From: Acrocarpospora corrugata
Lineage (GTDB): Bacteria > Actinomycetota > Actinomycetes > Streptosporangiales > Streptosporangiaceae
DNA length: 64,000 nucleotides
Direction of reading: 5' to 3'
Assembly (NCBI RefSeq): GCF_009687845.1
Contig: NZ_BLAD01000036.1
Span: forward strand, 280,727 to 344,726
The notes under the pieces are model-generated. The model was not told the origin of the DNA. It did not search any database and saw nothing but the letters and a program-made list of their open reading frames with translations. Of this stretch, positions 15,989 to 25,502 are shown piece after piece (position 1 is the stretch's first letter; every line of letters starts with the position of its first letter). A program made the position numbers and the translations under genes.

Positions 15989-18900
15989 TCACAGCGTCGT
16001 ATGCCGCAGCTCCTGCGCCACAGTCGTGAAATATCGTTGCTTGGCCCATTCATCGCGGTTGCCGATCAGGTAGAGGCGGCGTTTGGCCCGGCTCACGGCG
16101 ACGTTGAGCAGGTTGGGGTTCCGGGCCGCCCACTGTTTCGCGCCGGGGCTGCGCGGATCGCCGCCGAGCACGAGAATGACCACGTCAGCCTCTTTGCCCT
16201 GAGCCGTGTGCACAGTTCCGGCTTCGATTCCCCGGTAAGCCCGCGTCACCTTGCTGAGTGATCGCACCACCGTCCGGAATGGGCTGATCACGAAGATGTC
16301 CGCCGGAGCGACGCCCTCCCGCGTGAGCCGGGTCAGGATCCGTTCGAGCACGACCCCCTCCGCCGGAATCCAGTGGCCCTCCGATTCGGTGGCGACCACG
16401 TCCAGCCACATGCTCTCCGGGAGGGCGAGCGGCGCGCCGGCGGACTTTCCGTACACCATGAGGCCGTCGTAGGCGATGGCGTTGGAGATCGTGAACATCG
16501 GCTGGTCGCAGCGGCGGTGCACCCGCAACGGCGCGCCCACCCAGATCGGGCCGCTCTCCCCGGGAAGGTAGGTGCCGTAGCCGGTGACGGCGTCGGCCAG
16601 CTGCTGAACCGAAGTCCGCGCCGGAAGCCACTTCTCCCCGGCGACGCCGAAGGTCCCGCGAAGAGCCTGCTGCGCGGTGAACGGGAGGGTCACGATCGGT
16701 TCCAGCTGAAGAGGGTCGCCGACGGCCACGACGCGGCGGGAACGCCAGATCGCGCCCGCCGCGAGCTGCGGCGCGGCCTGCCCTGCCTCGTCGATGAGCA
16801 GCCAGCCCAGGGACTCCCGTCCGAGATGGGAGAACATGCGATCGAACGAGGCGAATGTGGTGGAGACCACGGGGACGAGGAAGAACAGGCTCTGCCAGGC
16901 CGCCAGGACCGCCTCCGGTGGAGCGTCCCTGGGTGCCTCTCCTGTCAGGACGTCCATGGCCGCCTGGAGGTTGTTGCGCATCACGGTCGGGTGGGCGCGG
17001 AGGAACGCCTGGTGGAGCCGGAGCGCGTGCAGGAACAGGTCGCTCCGCGCCGCGTTCCATTGGGGGTCGGTCCAGAGCGTGCGCAGCTCCCGCCGCTCCT
17101 CCCCCGCCCACCATGCCTCGGTGGGTAGAAATTCACCCAAGTTCGCCCGATGCGGCTCAACCTTCGCACGAAGTTCGGCGATGCGCTCCCGCGCCGAGGC
17201 GAGCGACCCCCGCCGGGTGACCAGCTCATCGGTCACCCGGGCCACGCCCGACCGTAGCTCGTCCTCCCGCGCCCGCGCGGCCCCGAGCCGCCCTTGCGCG
17301 TCCTGGAGGGCCGCGACCAGAACCTGGTCCTCCGCCAGCCACTGCCGCGACGCCTTCCCCAGTGTGAAAATCGCGGTGACCAGCGTCGGCTGGAGTTCGC
17401 GGTGCGCGAGCCTGGCCCGCTCCCGGGCCTGGACCTCCCGGCGCACGCTCTCGGCGTGCCCCTCCCGTTCGGCGAGTTCCGCCCGCAGCTTCGTGAACCG
17501 GGTCTCACCGGCGGCGATCTCAGCGGCGAGCTGATCGACCCGGGCCGGGAGATCGTCCAGTTCCCCGAGCATGGCGCAGACGTCCTGCCGGCTCCGCCGC
17601 AGCGCGCGGACCCGCTCGTGCGCCGCCTGGAACGCCTTGACAGCCGGACGCCACGCTCCCGCCTGGTCGTGATTCCACTCTTTGAGCGTCTCCCGCAGGC
17701 CGGGCTTCTCCTTCGTGCCCCACCACATCCTGGACACGAACTCGGTCCTGAAGGACTTCCTCCCCAGCCGCGCCGCGACCAGCCCCCAGGCGGGCGCGTC
17801 GAGCACCCTGGTCGCGAGCTCGGCGAAATAGTCCGCGCCGTCCCGCCAGGGCGGGTCAAGCGCGTGCCGCCCCGGGATCTCGGTCGTGACGTTGGCGACC
17901 GCGCCGTTGTTGGCGGAGGCGACGACCATCTCGAATCCGGTCAGGTCGGCACGCCAGGTGTGGATCACCCGGACGTACTCGCCGGTCGCCCAGGTGTGCT
18001 TGCCGGTGAAGGCCGCGGCGGGGGACGGCAGCGCGGCCAGCCGGATGGCGCGCTCGACGACGTTCGCGGCGACGAGGTCGCGCAGCATGGTGGTCTTGCC
18101 GGTGCCGGGCGGGCCGTTGACCGCGAACAGCCCGGCCGAGGAAGCGAGCCTGCTCATGATCGTGTTGACGGCGAACTGCTGGCTCAGCGCCAGCGGCCGA
18201 TCGGCCGCGGCGGGCCAGCGGCCGAGTGGCACCAGGTCGGGGATGACCTGGCGGTAGATCGCCTGATTGTCGGCGCGGAGGTCGACGCGGGCGGGCTCGC
18301 GGGTGGAGAGGTACTCGGCCAGGGCCGGGCCGTACCCGCCGGAGCGCACCGCCGCCGCGACCCGGGTGAGGTCGGGGACGATGAAGCTGTTGAGGAACTC
18401 GGAGCCTTCCTCCGTGTTGTACGCCCGGGTCCTGCCGACCTGCACACTCTTGACCAGCAGCCCCGCCGGAGCGAGGATCCGGGTCACGCCCAGCCGCTCG
18501 GCGGCGATTTGCACCAGGCCGGCGAGCTCGTCCTGGCCCAGCGGACGCCCGACGTGGATTCCCTTCCTGGCCAGTTCCGCCGCCACCCCGTCGCCCTGGT
18601 GCGCGGCGGTCACACGCTGGAACGCCGCCGCCAGGCCAACGGATGCCTCCTCGAACCCGGTCAGCCACTTCGGGGACTTCGGCCCGGGGTCCGCGGTACG
18701 GCCCGCCGCCCAGGCGCCGCTGGAGAACTCGGCCGAGCCGAACAGCGGGCGGCCGTCGTCGGTGACGACGAGGGCGAACAGCGCGCTGGTTCCCGGCGGC
18801 CTGCTGTCGTGACTTTCCGGGTCCGCCCCGAAAACCTGTTCCAGCAGGGTACGCACCCGAGTCAGCTCGAACACTCCGCCGAATAGGAGATGCCGCCACG

Positions 18901-19093
18901 TTCTGTCCGGATTCAGCCGCCGCCTCTTCAGGGGATGCCCTTCCTCCCAGGGCAGCGGTTCGCCGGGAGTGACCGAAAAGACGGGCGCGACGGCGTCCCG
19001 GGGATCGACCTTGGGAATCGTCTGCGGGCTGAACAGCTCGCAGGCACGCCAGAACTCGATGATTTGCGAACGGCCGGCGTTTGAGGGGGTCAC
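15989..19093 (-). CDS. Large SF1 (Upf1-like) helicase with coiled coil
   Basis: 1034 residues. An N-terminal domain of about 300 residues without a family I know, Walker A GPPGTGKTT with Lys333, a long Arg/Glu/Ala coiled coil inserted around residues 474-650, Walker B LLIDEAGQ with Asp768, then the second helicase half ending TVHTAQGKEADVVILVLGG and NVAVSRAKRRLYLIGNRDEW. The order matches AAA_11/AAA_12 DNA/RNA helicases. Single gene with no partner on its strand, GTG start. Related helicases serve in repair or in phage-defence loci; here nothing decides between them. Confidence 0.85.
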   Translation of the reverse strand: MTPSNAGRSQIIEFWRACELFSPQTIPKVDPRDAVAPVFSVTPGEPLPWEEGHPLKRRRLNPDRTWRHLLFGGVFELTRVRTLLEQVFGADPESHDSRPPGTSALFALVVTDDGRPLFGSAEFSSGAWAAGRTADPGPKSPKWLTGFEEASVGLAAAFQRVTAAHQGDGVAAELARKGIHVGRPLGQDELAGLVQIAAERLGVTRILAPAGLLVKSVQVGRTRAYNTEEGSEFLNSFIVPDLTRVAAAVRSGGYGPALAEYLSTREPARVDLRADNQAIYRQVIPDLVPLGRWPAAADRPLALSQQFAVNTIMSRLASSAGLFAVNGPPGTGKTTMLRDLVAANVVERAIRLAALPSPAAAFTGKHTWATGEYVRVIHTWRADLTGFEMVVASANNGAVANVTTEIPGRHALDPPWRDGADYFAELATRVLDAPAWGLVAARLGRKSFRTEFVSRMWWGTKEKPGLRETLKEWNHDQAGAWRPAVKAFQAAHERVRALRRSRQDVCAMLGELDDLPARVDQLAAEIAAGETRFTKLRAELAEREGHAESVRREVQARERARLAHRELQPTLVTAIFTLGKASRQWLAEDQVLVAALQDAQGRLGAARAREDELRSGVARVTDELVTRRGSLASARERIAELRAKVEPHRANLGEFLPTEAWWAGEERRELRTLWTDPQWNAARSDLFLHALRLHQAFLRAHPTVMRNNLQAAMDVLTGEAPRDAPPEAVLAAWQSLFFLVPVVSTTFASFDRMFSHLGRESLGWLLIDEAGQAAPQLAAGAIWRSRRVVAVGDPLQLEPIVTLPFTAQQALRGTFGVAGEKWLPARTSVQQLADAVTGYGTYLPGESGPIWVGAPLRVHRRCDQPMFTISNAIAYDGLMVYGKSAGAPLALPESMWLDVVATESEGHWIPAEGVVLERILTRLTREGVAPADIFVISPFRTVVRSLSKVTRAYRGIEAGTVHTAQGKEADVVILVLGGDPRSPGAKQWAARNPNLLNVAVSRAKRRLYLIGNRDEWAKQRYFTTVAQELRHTTL

Positions 19094-19290
19094 AGAACTC
19101 CCGAGCAGCTGATTGACAGGAACTCACGGGCCCGACCGGGCCCGGCACTGCGAACGCGATCACACCTTAGCCGCGGCCAGCGATCATGTCGCTACGTCAC
19201 GCGATATTTCACTCACTAAACGCTTTGCCCGAAAAATCCAGTTCTCGTGGGACTTGGTGTTGTATTTGATTCGTGACGGAAGGAGTGGCG

Positions 19291-21672
19291 ATGGACGAAG
19301 TGACTCAGGCGCTCGGGAAGCTCGATCTCGACACGAAGGCGGGGCTGCTCGCGGGAGCCGACATGTGGACGCTGCCCGCCATTCCGGAGATCGGGCTGGA
19401 CGCGCTGGTGATGTCCGACGGGCCGATCGGCGTCCGCGGGATGGAGTGGACGGCCACCGATCCGTCCATCGCGTTGCCGAGTCCGACCGCGCTGGCCGCG
19501 ACCTGGGATGTGGCGCTGGCCCGGCGGGTGGGCGGGCTGCTGGCGCAGGAGGCGCGGCGCAAGGGCGTGCACGTGCTGCTCGCGCCGACGGTGAACCTGC
19601 ACAGGTCGCCGCTCGGCGGGCGGCATTTCGAGTGTTACTCGGAGGATCCGCTGCTGAGCGGGGAGATCGCGGCCGGCTACGTGATCGGGGTTCAGGAGCG
19701 GGGAGTCGCGGTCACGGTCAAGCATTTCGTCGCCAACGACTCCGAGACCGAGCGGTTGACGGTGAACGTCCTGGTCGGAGAGCGCGCGCTGCGTGAGCTG
19801 TATCTGGCGCCGTTCGAGATCGTGAACCTCAAAGCCGGTCCGTACGGCGTGATGGCCGCCTACAACCGGGTCAACGGCCCGACCATGACCGAACACGACG
19901 AACTGCAGAACCGGGTGCTGCGGGACGAATGGGGTTTCGACGGCTTCATCGTCTCGGACTGGACCGCGGCCCACGACACCGTACGGGCGGCCAACGGCGG
20001 CCTCGACGTGGCCATGCCCGGCCCCAAGACCGTGTACGGCCCAGCACTCGCCGACGCCGTACGAGCGGGAGAGGTCACCGAGGAGGTCCTGGACGAGCAC
20101 GTCCTGCGGGTCCTCACGGTGGCCGCCAGGACGGGCGCGCTGCGGACCGGCGCAACGCGCCCCGAATTCGAGGACGTGGACGGGGAAGCGCTGGCCCGCG
20201 AAGTGGCCGCGCGGTCGTTCACACTCCTCAGGAACGAGGGCGTTCTCCCGCTCCCGGCAGGAACCTCGATCGCGCTGATCGGCGGCCTCGCCAAGGACGC
20301 CCGGGTGATGGGCGGCGGCAGCGCGCAGGTCTACTCCGACCATGTGGTGTCACCCCTGGACGGCCTCAAAGCCGCCGGTCTGGACGTGACGTTCGCCCGG
20401 GGCGCCGACCCCAGCCCCAACCTCAACCCGGCCCGCGACGGCTTCGCCATCACCTCCACCGCCAGGGCCGCGGACGGCCACGTGCTCGGCACGTTCCCGC
20501 AGGTCGACGGCATGCTGACGTGGATCGGCAAGACCCCCGTCCCGTACGACGAGCTGCACACGGTCGAGATCGGCGGCACCTTCACCCCGGACGTGGACGG
20601 CGCGCACGAGTTCGCGATCGACGGCCTCGGCGCCTTCCGCCTGGAGATCGACGGCGAACTCCTGCACGAGGGCGTGATCAAGCCCCCGCCCGACCGAGCC
20701 CCCGACGCGATCTTCATCCCCACCCAGAAGATCTTCACGGTGGAGCTCACCGCCGGGCGGCCCGTGGACGTGCTCCTCCTGCACACCGTCTACAAGGGCC
20801 TGTTCGGCGGGATGCCGCTGGCCTACGTCGGCTTCGGTCTCGCGCACCGGGAGCCGAGGCCGGACGCCGACGAACTGCTCGCCCGGGCGGAGGCCGCCGC
20901 CCGCGCGGCCGACGTCGCCGTGGTCGTGGTCGGCACGTCGAAGGAGGTCGAGAGCGAGGGCTTCGACCGGCACTCCCTGCGCCTCCCGGAACGCCAGGAC
21001 GAACTCGTCGCCCGGGTCGTCGCCGCCAACCCGAAGACGATCGTGGTGGTGAACGCCGGCGCCCCCGTCGAGATGCCCTGGCGGAACGACGTCGCCGCGA
21101 CGCTGCTCACCTGGTTCCCCGGCCAGGAGGGCGGCCACGCCCTGGCCGACGTCCTGACCGGCGCGGCCGAACCCGGCGGCCGGCTGCCGACGACGTGGCC
21201 GGTGGCGATGGCCGACTGCCCGGTCATCGACGTGACCCCGCGCGACGGCGAGATCGGCTACGACGAGGGCGTCTTCATCGGCTATCGGGCCTGGGACCGC
21301 ACCGGCGCAGAACCCGCCTACGCCTTCGGCCACGGCCTCGGCTACACGACCTGGATCTACGAGTCGATCAGCTACACGGACGGCACCCTGACCGTCGGCC
21401 TCCGCAACACCGGCACCCGCTCCGGCCGGGAGGTCGTCCAGGCGTACCTCGCACCCGTAGCCGCCGACGAATCCCGCCCGGCACGCTGGCTGGCCGGATT
21501 CGCCGTGGCCGAGGCCGGCCCCGGAACGACCGTCGAAGTGACCATCGAGATCCCCCGCAGAGCCGCCGAAATCTGGACCGACTCCGGCTGGCAGCTGGTC
21601 GGCGGCGACTACCTCCTCACCGCCGCCCACTCCCTGACCGACCCTCGCCTCATCCTTCCCATCACTTTCTGA
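19291..21672 (+). CDS. Glycoside hydrolase family 3 (beta-glucosidase type) with PA14 insert
   Basis: 793 residues, no signal peptide, so cytosolic. GH3 barrel with nucleophile Asp223 in FIVSDW, a PA14-like domain inserted around residues 390-530 (FTPDVDGAHEFAIDGLGAFRLEIDGE), second sandwich domain with SEGFDRHSLRLPERQ, and a C-terminal FnIII-like domain after AFGHGLGYT. It would cleave imported oligosaccharides. ATG 19291 has GGAAGGAG 7 bases upstream; a GTG 18 bases earlier sits inside that ribosome site and is unlikely. Confidence 0.92.
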   Translation: MDEVTQALGKLDLDTKAGLLAGADMWTLPAIPEIGLDALVMSDGPIGVRGMEWTATDPSIALPSPTALAATWDVALARRVGGLLAQEARRKGVHVLLAPTVNLHRSPLGGRHFECYSEDPLLSGEIAAGYVIGVQERGVAVTVKHFVANDSETERLTVNVLVGERALRELYLAPFEIVNLKAGPYGVMAAYNRVNGPTMTEHDELQNRVLRDEWGFDGFIVSDWTAAHDTVRAANGGLDVAMPGPKTVYGPALADAVRAGEVTEEVLDEHVLRVLTVAARTGALRTGATRPEFEDVDGEALAREVAARSFTLLRNEGVLPLPAGTSIALIGGLAKDARVMGGGSAQVYSDHVVSPLDGLKAAGLDVTFARGADPSPNLNPARDGFAITSTARAADGHVLGTFPQVDGMLTWIGKTPVPYDELHTVEIGGTFTPDVDGAHEFAIDGLGAFRLEIDGELLHEGVIKPPPDRAPDAIFIPTQKIFTVELTAGRPVDVLLLHTVYKGLFGGMPLAYVGFGLAHREPRPDADELLARAEAAARAADVAVVVVGTSKEVESEGFDRHSLRLPERQDELVARVVAANPKTIVVVNAGAPVEMPWRNDVAATLLTWFPGQEGGHALADVLTGAAEPGGRLPTTWPVAMADCPVIDVTPRDGEIGYDEGVFIGYRAWDRTGAEPAYAFGHGLGYTTWIYESISYTDGTLTVGLRNTGTRSGREVVQAYLAPVAADESRPARWLAGFAVAEAGPGTTVEVTIEIPRRAAEIWTDSGWQLVGGDYLLTAAHSLTDPRLILPITF

Positions 21673-21701
21673 TCCGTTCCCCAACCCCAGCCGCCGGGCG
21701 G

Positions 21702-21734
21702 TCTCAGCCGGCTCTCAGCGGTTCTCAGTAAGCT
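21702..21734 (+). promoter_or_regulatory. Phased TCTCAG repeats and -10 of a leaderless promoter
   Basis: TCTCAG occurs at 21702, 21713 and 21723, that is at 11- and 10-base steps on one helix face, followed directly by TAAGCT (21729-21734) as a -10. The ATG is 7 bases after the -10 and has no ribosome site, so the mRNA is probably leaderless. Direct repeats of this spacing just upstream of -10 are the usual layout for OmpR-class response regulators. The binding protein is not known. Confidence 0.5.
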
Positions 21735-21740
21735 CACGGC

Positions 21741-24377
21741 ATGACGTTCCCTGGTGGGCGGCGGGCCATGACCGCCGTGATCGCTGTTGTGATCCTCGCG
21801 GTGGCGGCGATCACCTGGGCGGTCTGGCCCGCCGACCCGCCCCCGCGCGGCCAGGACCTGACGATCGACGTGCTCGACGGCCCCGCCGGCGACCAGCGCG
21901 TCAAGCTGGACGCGACCTTCTTCACGCCCGCCTCCGGCGGCAAGGCCCCCGCGGTCCTGCTCGGCCACGGCTTCGGCGGCAGCAAGACCAGCGTCCGCGA
22001 CCAGGCCCAGCGCCTCGCCCAGCACGGGTACGCGGTCCTGACCTGGTCGGCCCGCGGCTTCGGCCGCTCGACCGGCGAGATCGCCCTCAACTCCCCCGAC
22101 TACGAGGTCAAGGACGTCAAACAGCTGGTCGACTGGCTGGCCACCCGCCCCGAGGTACGGCTGGACGCCGCCGGCGACCCCCGCGTCGGCATGGCCGGCG
22201 GCTCGTACGGCGGCGCGATCGCCCTGATGACTGCCGCCTACGACACCAGAATCGACGCCATCGCCCCCCAGATCACCTGGTACGACCTGGCCGACGCCCT
22301 GTTCCCCAACGCCACAGGACAGGGCCCGGCGACCGGCGTCTTCAAGAAGATGTGGGCCGGCATCTTCTTCAGCGCGGGCGGCACCCGCCTCTCGGGCCTG
22401 AGCGGCGGCGGAGGCGCCGGCGGCGCCGCAGCCGCCCTGACCGGCCTCACCGGAGGAACGGGCGGCACCCCCTCGGGAACGGCCGGGCCGGGCGCGACAC
22501 CTCTGACGCCGCAGCAGATCCAGTGCGGCCGCTTTCTCCCCCAGATCTGCGACATCTACCAGGAGATCGCCGAGAAGGGCCGCGCCACGCCGCAGGCGAT
22601 CGAGCTGCTGCGCCGCTCCAGCCCCGTCTCCGTGCCCGGAAAAATCCGGATCCCCACCCTGATCATCCAGGGCCAGCGCGATTCCCTCTTCCCGCTCTCC
22701 CACGCCGACGCCAACGCCCGCGCGATCGCCGCCGCCGGCGCCCCCGTCGAGGTCTCCTGGATCAACGGCGGCCACGACGGCGGCGACAGCGAGGCCGACT
22801 GGGTCTTCGACCGCACCTCCGCCTGGTTCGACAAGTGGCTCAGGGACGCGACGACCCCCGGCCACCCACAGGTCGCGCAGGCAGCCTCGGTCGCCACCGG
22901 CGAGGCCTTCACCGTCTCCCGGGACGGCGGACGCGACCCCGGCACCCGCCGCAACACGATCGTGCACGCCGGCGGCGACCGTTACCCCGGCCTCACCGGC
23001 ACCGCCACCACGAAGATCGCCCTCACCGGCCCGGACCAGGAGGTGGCCAACCCGCCGGGCGGCTCCCCCGCGTCGATCTCGTCGATCCCCGGTTTCGGCA
23101 GCCTCCTCGGCAACTCCTCCGGCCTCGGCGCGGCCCTCGACCTCCCTGGCCAGGCCGCCACCTTCGAGTCGGCCCCGCTCACCGCCCCCCTCCACCTCAC
23201 CGGCTCCCCCACCGCCCAGATCCGGGTGTACGGCCAGGGCGAGGTCACCCTCTTCGCCAAGCTCTACGACGCCTCGACCGGCCAGCTCGCCGTACTGCCC
23301 GGGAACCTGACCGCGCCGGTGCGGGTGAACGCCACCCCGGCCGGAACCAGCGCCACCATCGCGCTCCCGGCCGTGGACCGGCAGTTCGACACCGGCCGCA
23401 CGCTGCGCCTGGTGCTGACCACCACCGACATGGCCTACGCGACCCCGGCCGCCCCGGCCGTCTACCGCGTCGGGCTGGCCTCCCCCGAACTGGTGGTGCC
23501 CACCGACGGCGGGCTGTCGGCGCCGGCGACGGGCCCGGCCTGGTGGACCTGGGCGATGCCGCTGGCGGCGATCCTGGTCGCCGCGATCCTGGTGTTCATC
23601 GGCCGGGTGCGCCGCGCGGACACCGCCCAGGACCCGGCCCTCGCCGAGGTCCCCCTCCAGATCACCGGCCTCACCAAGCGTTACCGCAACGGCGAGAAGG
23701 CCGTGAACGAGCTGTCGTTCACGGTGGAGAAGGGCCAGGTGCTCGGCCTGCTCGGCCCGAACGGCGCGGGCAAGACGACCACCATGCGGATGCTGATGGG
23801 CCTCATCCACCCGGACGCCGGCGAGATCAAGATCTTCGGCAGCCGGGTCGTGCCCGGCGCTCCGGTCCTGTCCAGGCTGGGTTCTTTCGTCGAGGGGCCC
23901 GGGTTCCTGCCGCACCTGTCCGGCCTTGACAACCTGGAGCTCTACTGGCGGGCCACCGGCCGCCCGGCCGCCGACGCACACATGGCCGAGGCGCTGGAGA
24001 TCGCCGGGCTCGGCAACGCCGTCGAGCGCGCGGTCCGCACCTACTCCCAGGGCATGCGGCAGCGGCTGGCCATCGCGCAGGCCATGCTCGGCCTCCCGGA
24101 CCTGCTGGTCCTGGACGAGCCGACGAACGGCCTGGACCCGCCCCAGATCGCCGAGATGCGCAAGGTCCTGCGCGCGTACGCCGCCGGGGACCGGACCGTG
24201 ATCGTCTCCAGCCACCTGCTGGGCGAGGTCGAGCAGACCTGCAGCCACGTCGTCGTCATGCACCGCGGCCGGCTGATCTCCAACGGCCCGGTCGCCGAGC
24301 TGCTCAGCCGGGGCGATCTCAACGGCAGCACCCGCCTGGAGGACGTGTTCCTCGACCTGATCGGAGAGAACGCGTGA
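21741..24377 (+). CDS. Fusion of exported alpha/beta hydrolase (CocE/X-Pro peptidase type) and ABC ATPase
   Basis: 878 residues. Membrane helix at 10-29; S15/CocE-like alpha/beta hydrolase (GHGFGGSK oxyanion segment, Ser155 in GGSYGG, NGGHDGG for His); a jelly-roll-like region to ~590; second membrane helix 601-621; then a complete ABC ATPase with Lys678 in GPNGAGKTT, signature YSQGMRQRLAIAQAM, and Asp792 in LLVLDEPTNG. The two helices put the hydrolase outside and the ATPase inside. The ATPase pairs with the permease encoded next (ATGA overlap). So one polypeptide joins an extracellular hydrolase to a drug- or peptide-exporter motor. Leaderless start. Confidence 0.88.
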   Translation: MTFPGGRRAMTAVIAVVILAVAAITWAVWPADPPPRGQDLTIDVLDGPAGDQRVKLDATFFTPASGGKAPAVLLGHGFGGSKTSVRDQAQRLAQHGYAVLTWSARGFGRSTGEIALNSPDYEVKDVKQLVDWLATRPEVRLDAAGDPRVGMAGGSYGGAIALMTAAYDTRIDAIAPQITWYDLADALFPNATGQGPATGVFKKMWAGIFFSAGGTRLSGLSGGGGAGGAAAALTGLTGGTGGTPSGTAGPGATPLTPQQIQCGRFLPQICDIYQEIAEKGRATPQAIELLRRSSPVSVPGKIRIPTLIIQGQRDSLFPLSHADANARAIAAAGAPVEVSWINGGHDGGDSEADWVFDRTSAWFDKWLRDATTPGHPQVAQAASVATGEAFTVSRDGGRDPGTRRNTIVHAGGDRYPGLTGTATTKIALTGPDQEVANPPGGSPASISSIPGFGSLLGNSSGLGAALDLPGQAATFESAPLTAPLHLTGSPTAQIRVYGQGEVTLFAKLYDASTGQLAVLPGNLTAPVRVNATPAGTSATIALPAVDRQFDTGRTLRLVLTTTDMAYATPAAPAVYRVGLASPELVVPTDGGLSAPATGPAWWTWAMPLAAILVAAILVFIGRVRRADTAQDPALAEVPLQITGLTKRYRNGEKAVNELSFTVEKGQVLGLLGPNGAGKTTTMRMLMGLIHPDAGEIKIFGSRVVPGAPVLSRLGSFVEGPGFLPHLSGLDNLELYWRATGRPAADAHMAEALEIAGLGNAVERAVRTYSQGMRQRLAIAQAMLGLPDLLVLDEPTNGLDPPQIAEMRKVLRAYAAGDRTVIVSSHLLGEVEQTCSHVVVMHRGRLISNGPVAELLSRGDLNGSTRLEDVFLDLIGENA

Positions 24378-25222
24378 GCACCGGAGCGACCGGCTACGCC
24401 CCGCGGCACACACTGCCGCTCCGGGTGGAGATCATCAGGCAGTTCAAGCGGCGGCGCACGCTGGCCATGTTCGGCATCCTGCTGGCGCTGCCGTGGATCC
24501 TGGTGATCGCCTTCCAGTTCGGGCCGGGCAACAACAACGGCCAGAACAGCCTGCGGCTGTCGGATCTGGCGACGGCGGGCGGGCTGAACTTCGCCGCGTT
24601 CGCGCTGTCGGTGTCGGCCAGCTTCCTGCTGGTGGTCGCGGTCGCGCTGTTCTGCGGCGACACGGTGGCCAGCGAGGCCAACTGGTCGTCGCTGCGGTAT
24701 CTGCTGGCCGCGCCGATCCCGCGGGACCGGCTGCTGCGGCAGAAGCTGATCGTCGCGCTCGGCTACTCGGCGGCGGCGGTGACCGTGGTCCCGGTGATGG
24801 CGCTGCTGGCCGGGACGATCGTGTTCGGCTGGAACGACATCACCGTGCCCGGCACCGGGGAGATCATCCCGGCCGGCGACGTGCTGCCCAAGTTCGCCAT
24901 CGTGATCGGATACGCGATGGTCAGCAACCTGGTCGTCGCCGCGGTGGCGTTCCTGCTGTCGGTGAGCACCGACTCGCCGCTGGGCGCGGTCGGCGGCGCG
25001 GTCGGCCTGGTGATCGTGAGCACCATCCTGCAGGCGGTGGAGGCGCTGGGCGGCCTGCGCGAGTTCCTGCCGACGTTCTGGAACACCGCCTGGCTGGACG
25101 CGCTCGCCCCCGTCCCCGACTACAGCGGCATGATCAAGGGCGTCGCGGTGGCGGTCACGTACGCGGCCGTGCTGATCGCCTTCGCGTTTCGGCGATTCCG
25201 CCATAAGGACGTCGTTTCATAA
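24374..25222 (+). CDS. ABC-2 type transporter permease
   Basis: 282 residues, six membrane segments, with the amphipathic entry LPLRVEIIRQFKRRRTLAMFGILLALPWILV and the SLRYLLAAPIPRDRLLRQKL loop typical of ABC-2 (DrrB/NatB-like) permeases. Starts inside the stop of the hydrolase-ATPase gene, so the two proteins form one exporter. Substrate unknown. Confidence 0.9.
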   Translation: MSTGATGYAPRHTLPLRVEIIRQFKRRRTLAMFGILLALPWILVIAFQFGPGNNNGQNSLRLSDLATAGGLNFAAFALSVSASFLLVVAVALFCGDTVASEANWSSLRYLLAAPIPRDRLLRQKLIVALGYSAAAVTVVPVMALLAGTIVFGWNDITVPGTGEIIPAGDVLPKFAIVIGYAMVSNLVVAAVAFLLSVSTDSPLGAVGGAVGLVIVSTILQAVEALGGLREFLPTFWNTAWLDALAPVPDYSGMIKGVAVAVTYAAVLIAFAFRRFRHKDVVS

Positions 25223-25282
25223 TATTTCCGGACGTACTAAATTACTTCACGACAAAAAATCATTCGGCCTAGCAATGTAGCT

Positions 25283-25304
25283 TGTCAGTGATGAAACGCT
25301 GACA
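25283..25304. promoter_or_regulatory. Small inverted repeat before the 23-codon reading frame
   Basis: TGTCAG (25283-25288) and CTGACA (25299-25304) with 10 bases between. It lies directly ahead of AGGAG and the short reading frame at 25316. It could be an operator or an RNA hairpin that masks the ribosome site. Confidence 0.3.
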
Positions 25305-25315
25305 GGAGCGACTGT

Positions 25316-25387
25316 ATGGGCACGGTAACTCCCATGTGTTTTCAGATGCGTCGGATCTGGCCTACTCCGGACTCCTGCCCGCATTGA
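25316..25387 (+). CDS. Possible 23-residue peptide
   Basis: ATG 25316 follows ACAGGAGCG with 8-9 bases spacing, the best ribosome site in the 389-base gap before the P450 gene. The product would be MGTVTPMCFQMRRIWPTPDS plus CPH: two Cys, no signal peptide, no family known to me. It might be a leader peptide for the downstream operon. Evidence is only the ribosome site and position. Confidence 0.25.
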   Translation: MGTVTPMCFQMRRIWPTPDSCPH

Positions 25388-25502
25388 CAGAGCAAACATT
25401 TCATGTCGGAATGAATGGGACTTATTTCGTGAAGAGGAACCAGCGGGCATGCCGATCGCATGCGCTCGCTATCGGGGGCGCCACCTTTGGGCATGGCCAT
25501 TG

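Noticed and set aside
14348..16261. 637-codon frame on the + strand
   Set aside because: Antisense of the HIT, membrane-protein and helicase genes, with no ribosome site or motif.
21609..24413. 934-codon frame on the minus strand
   Set aside because: Antisense of the hydrolase-ABC fusion; Gly/Ala/Val/Arg-rich with no domain.
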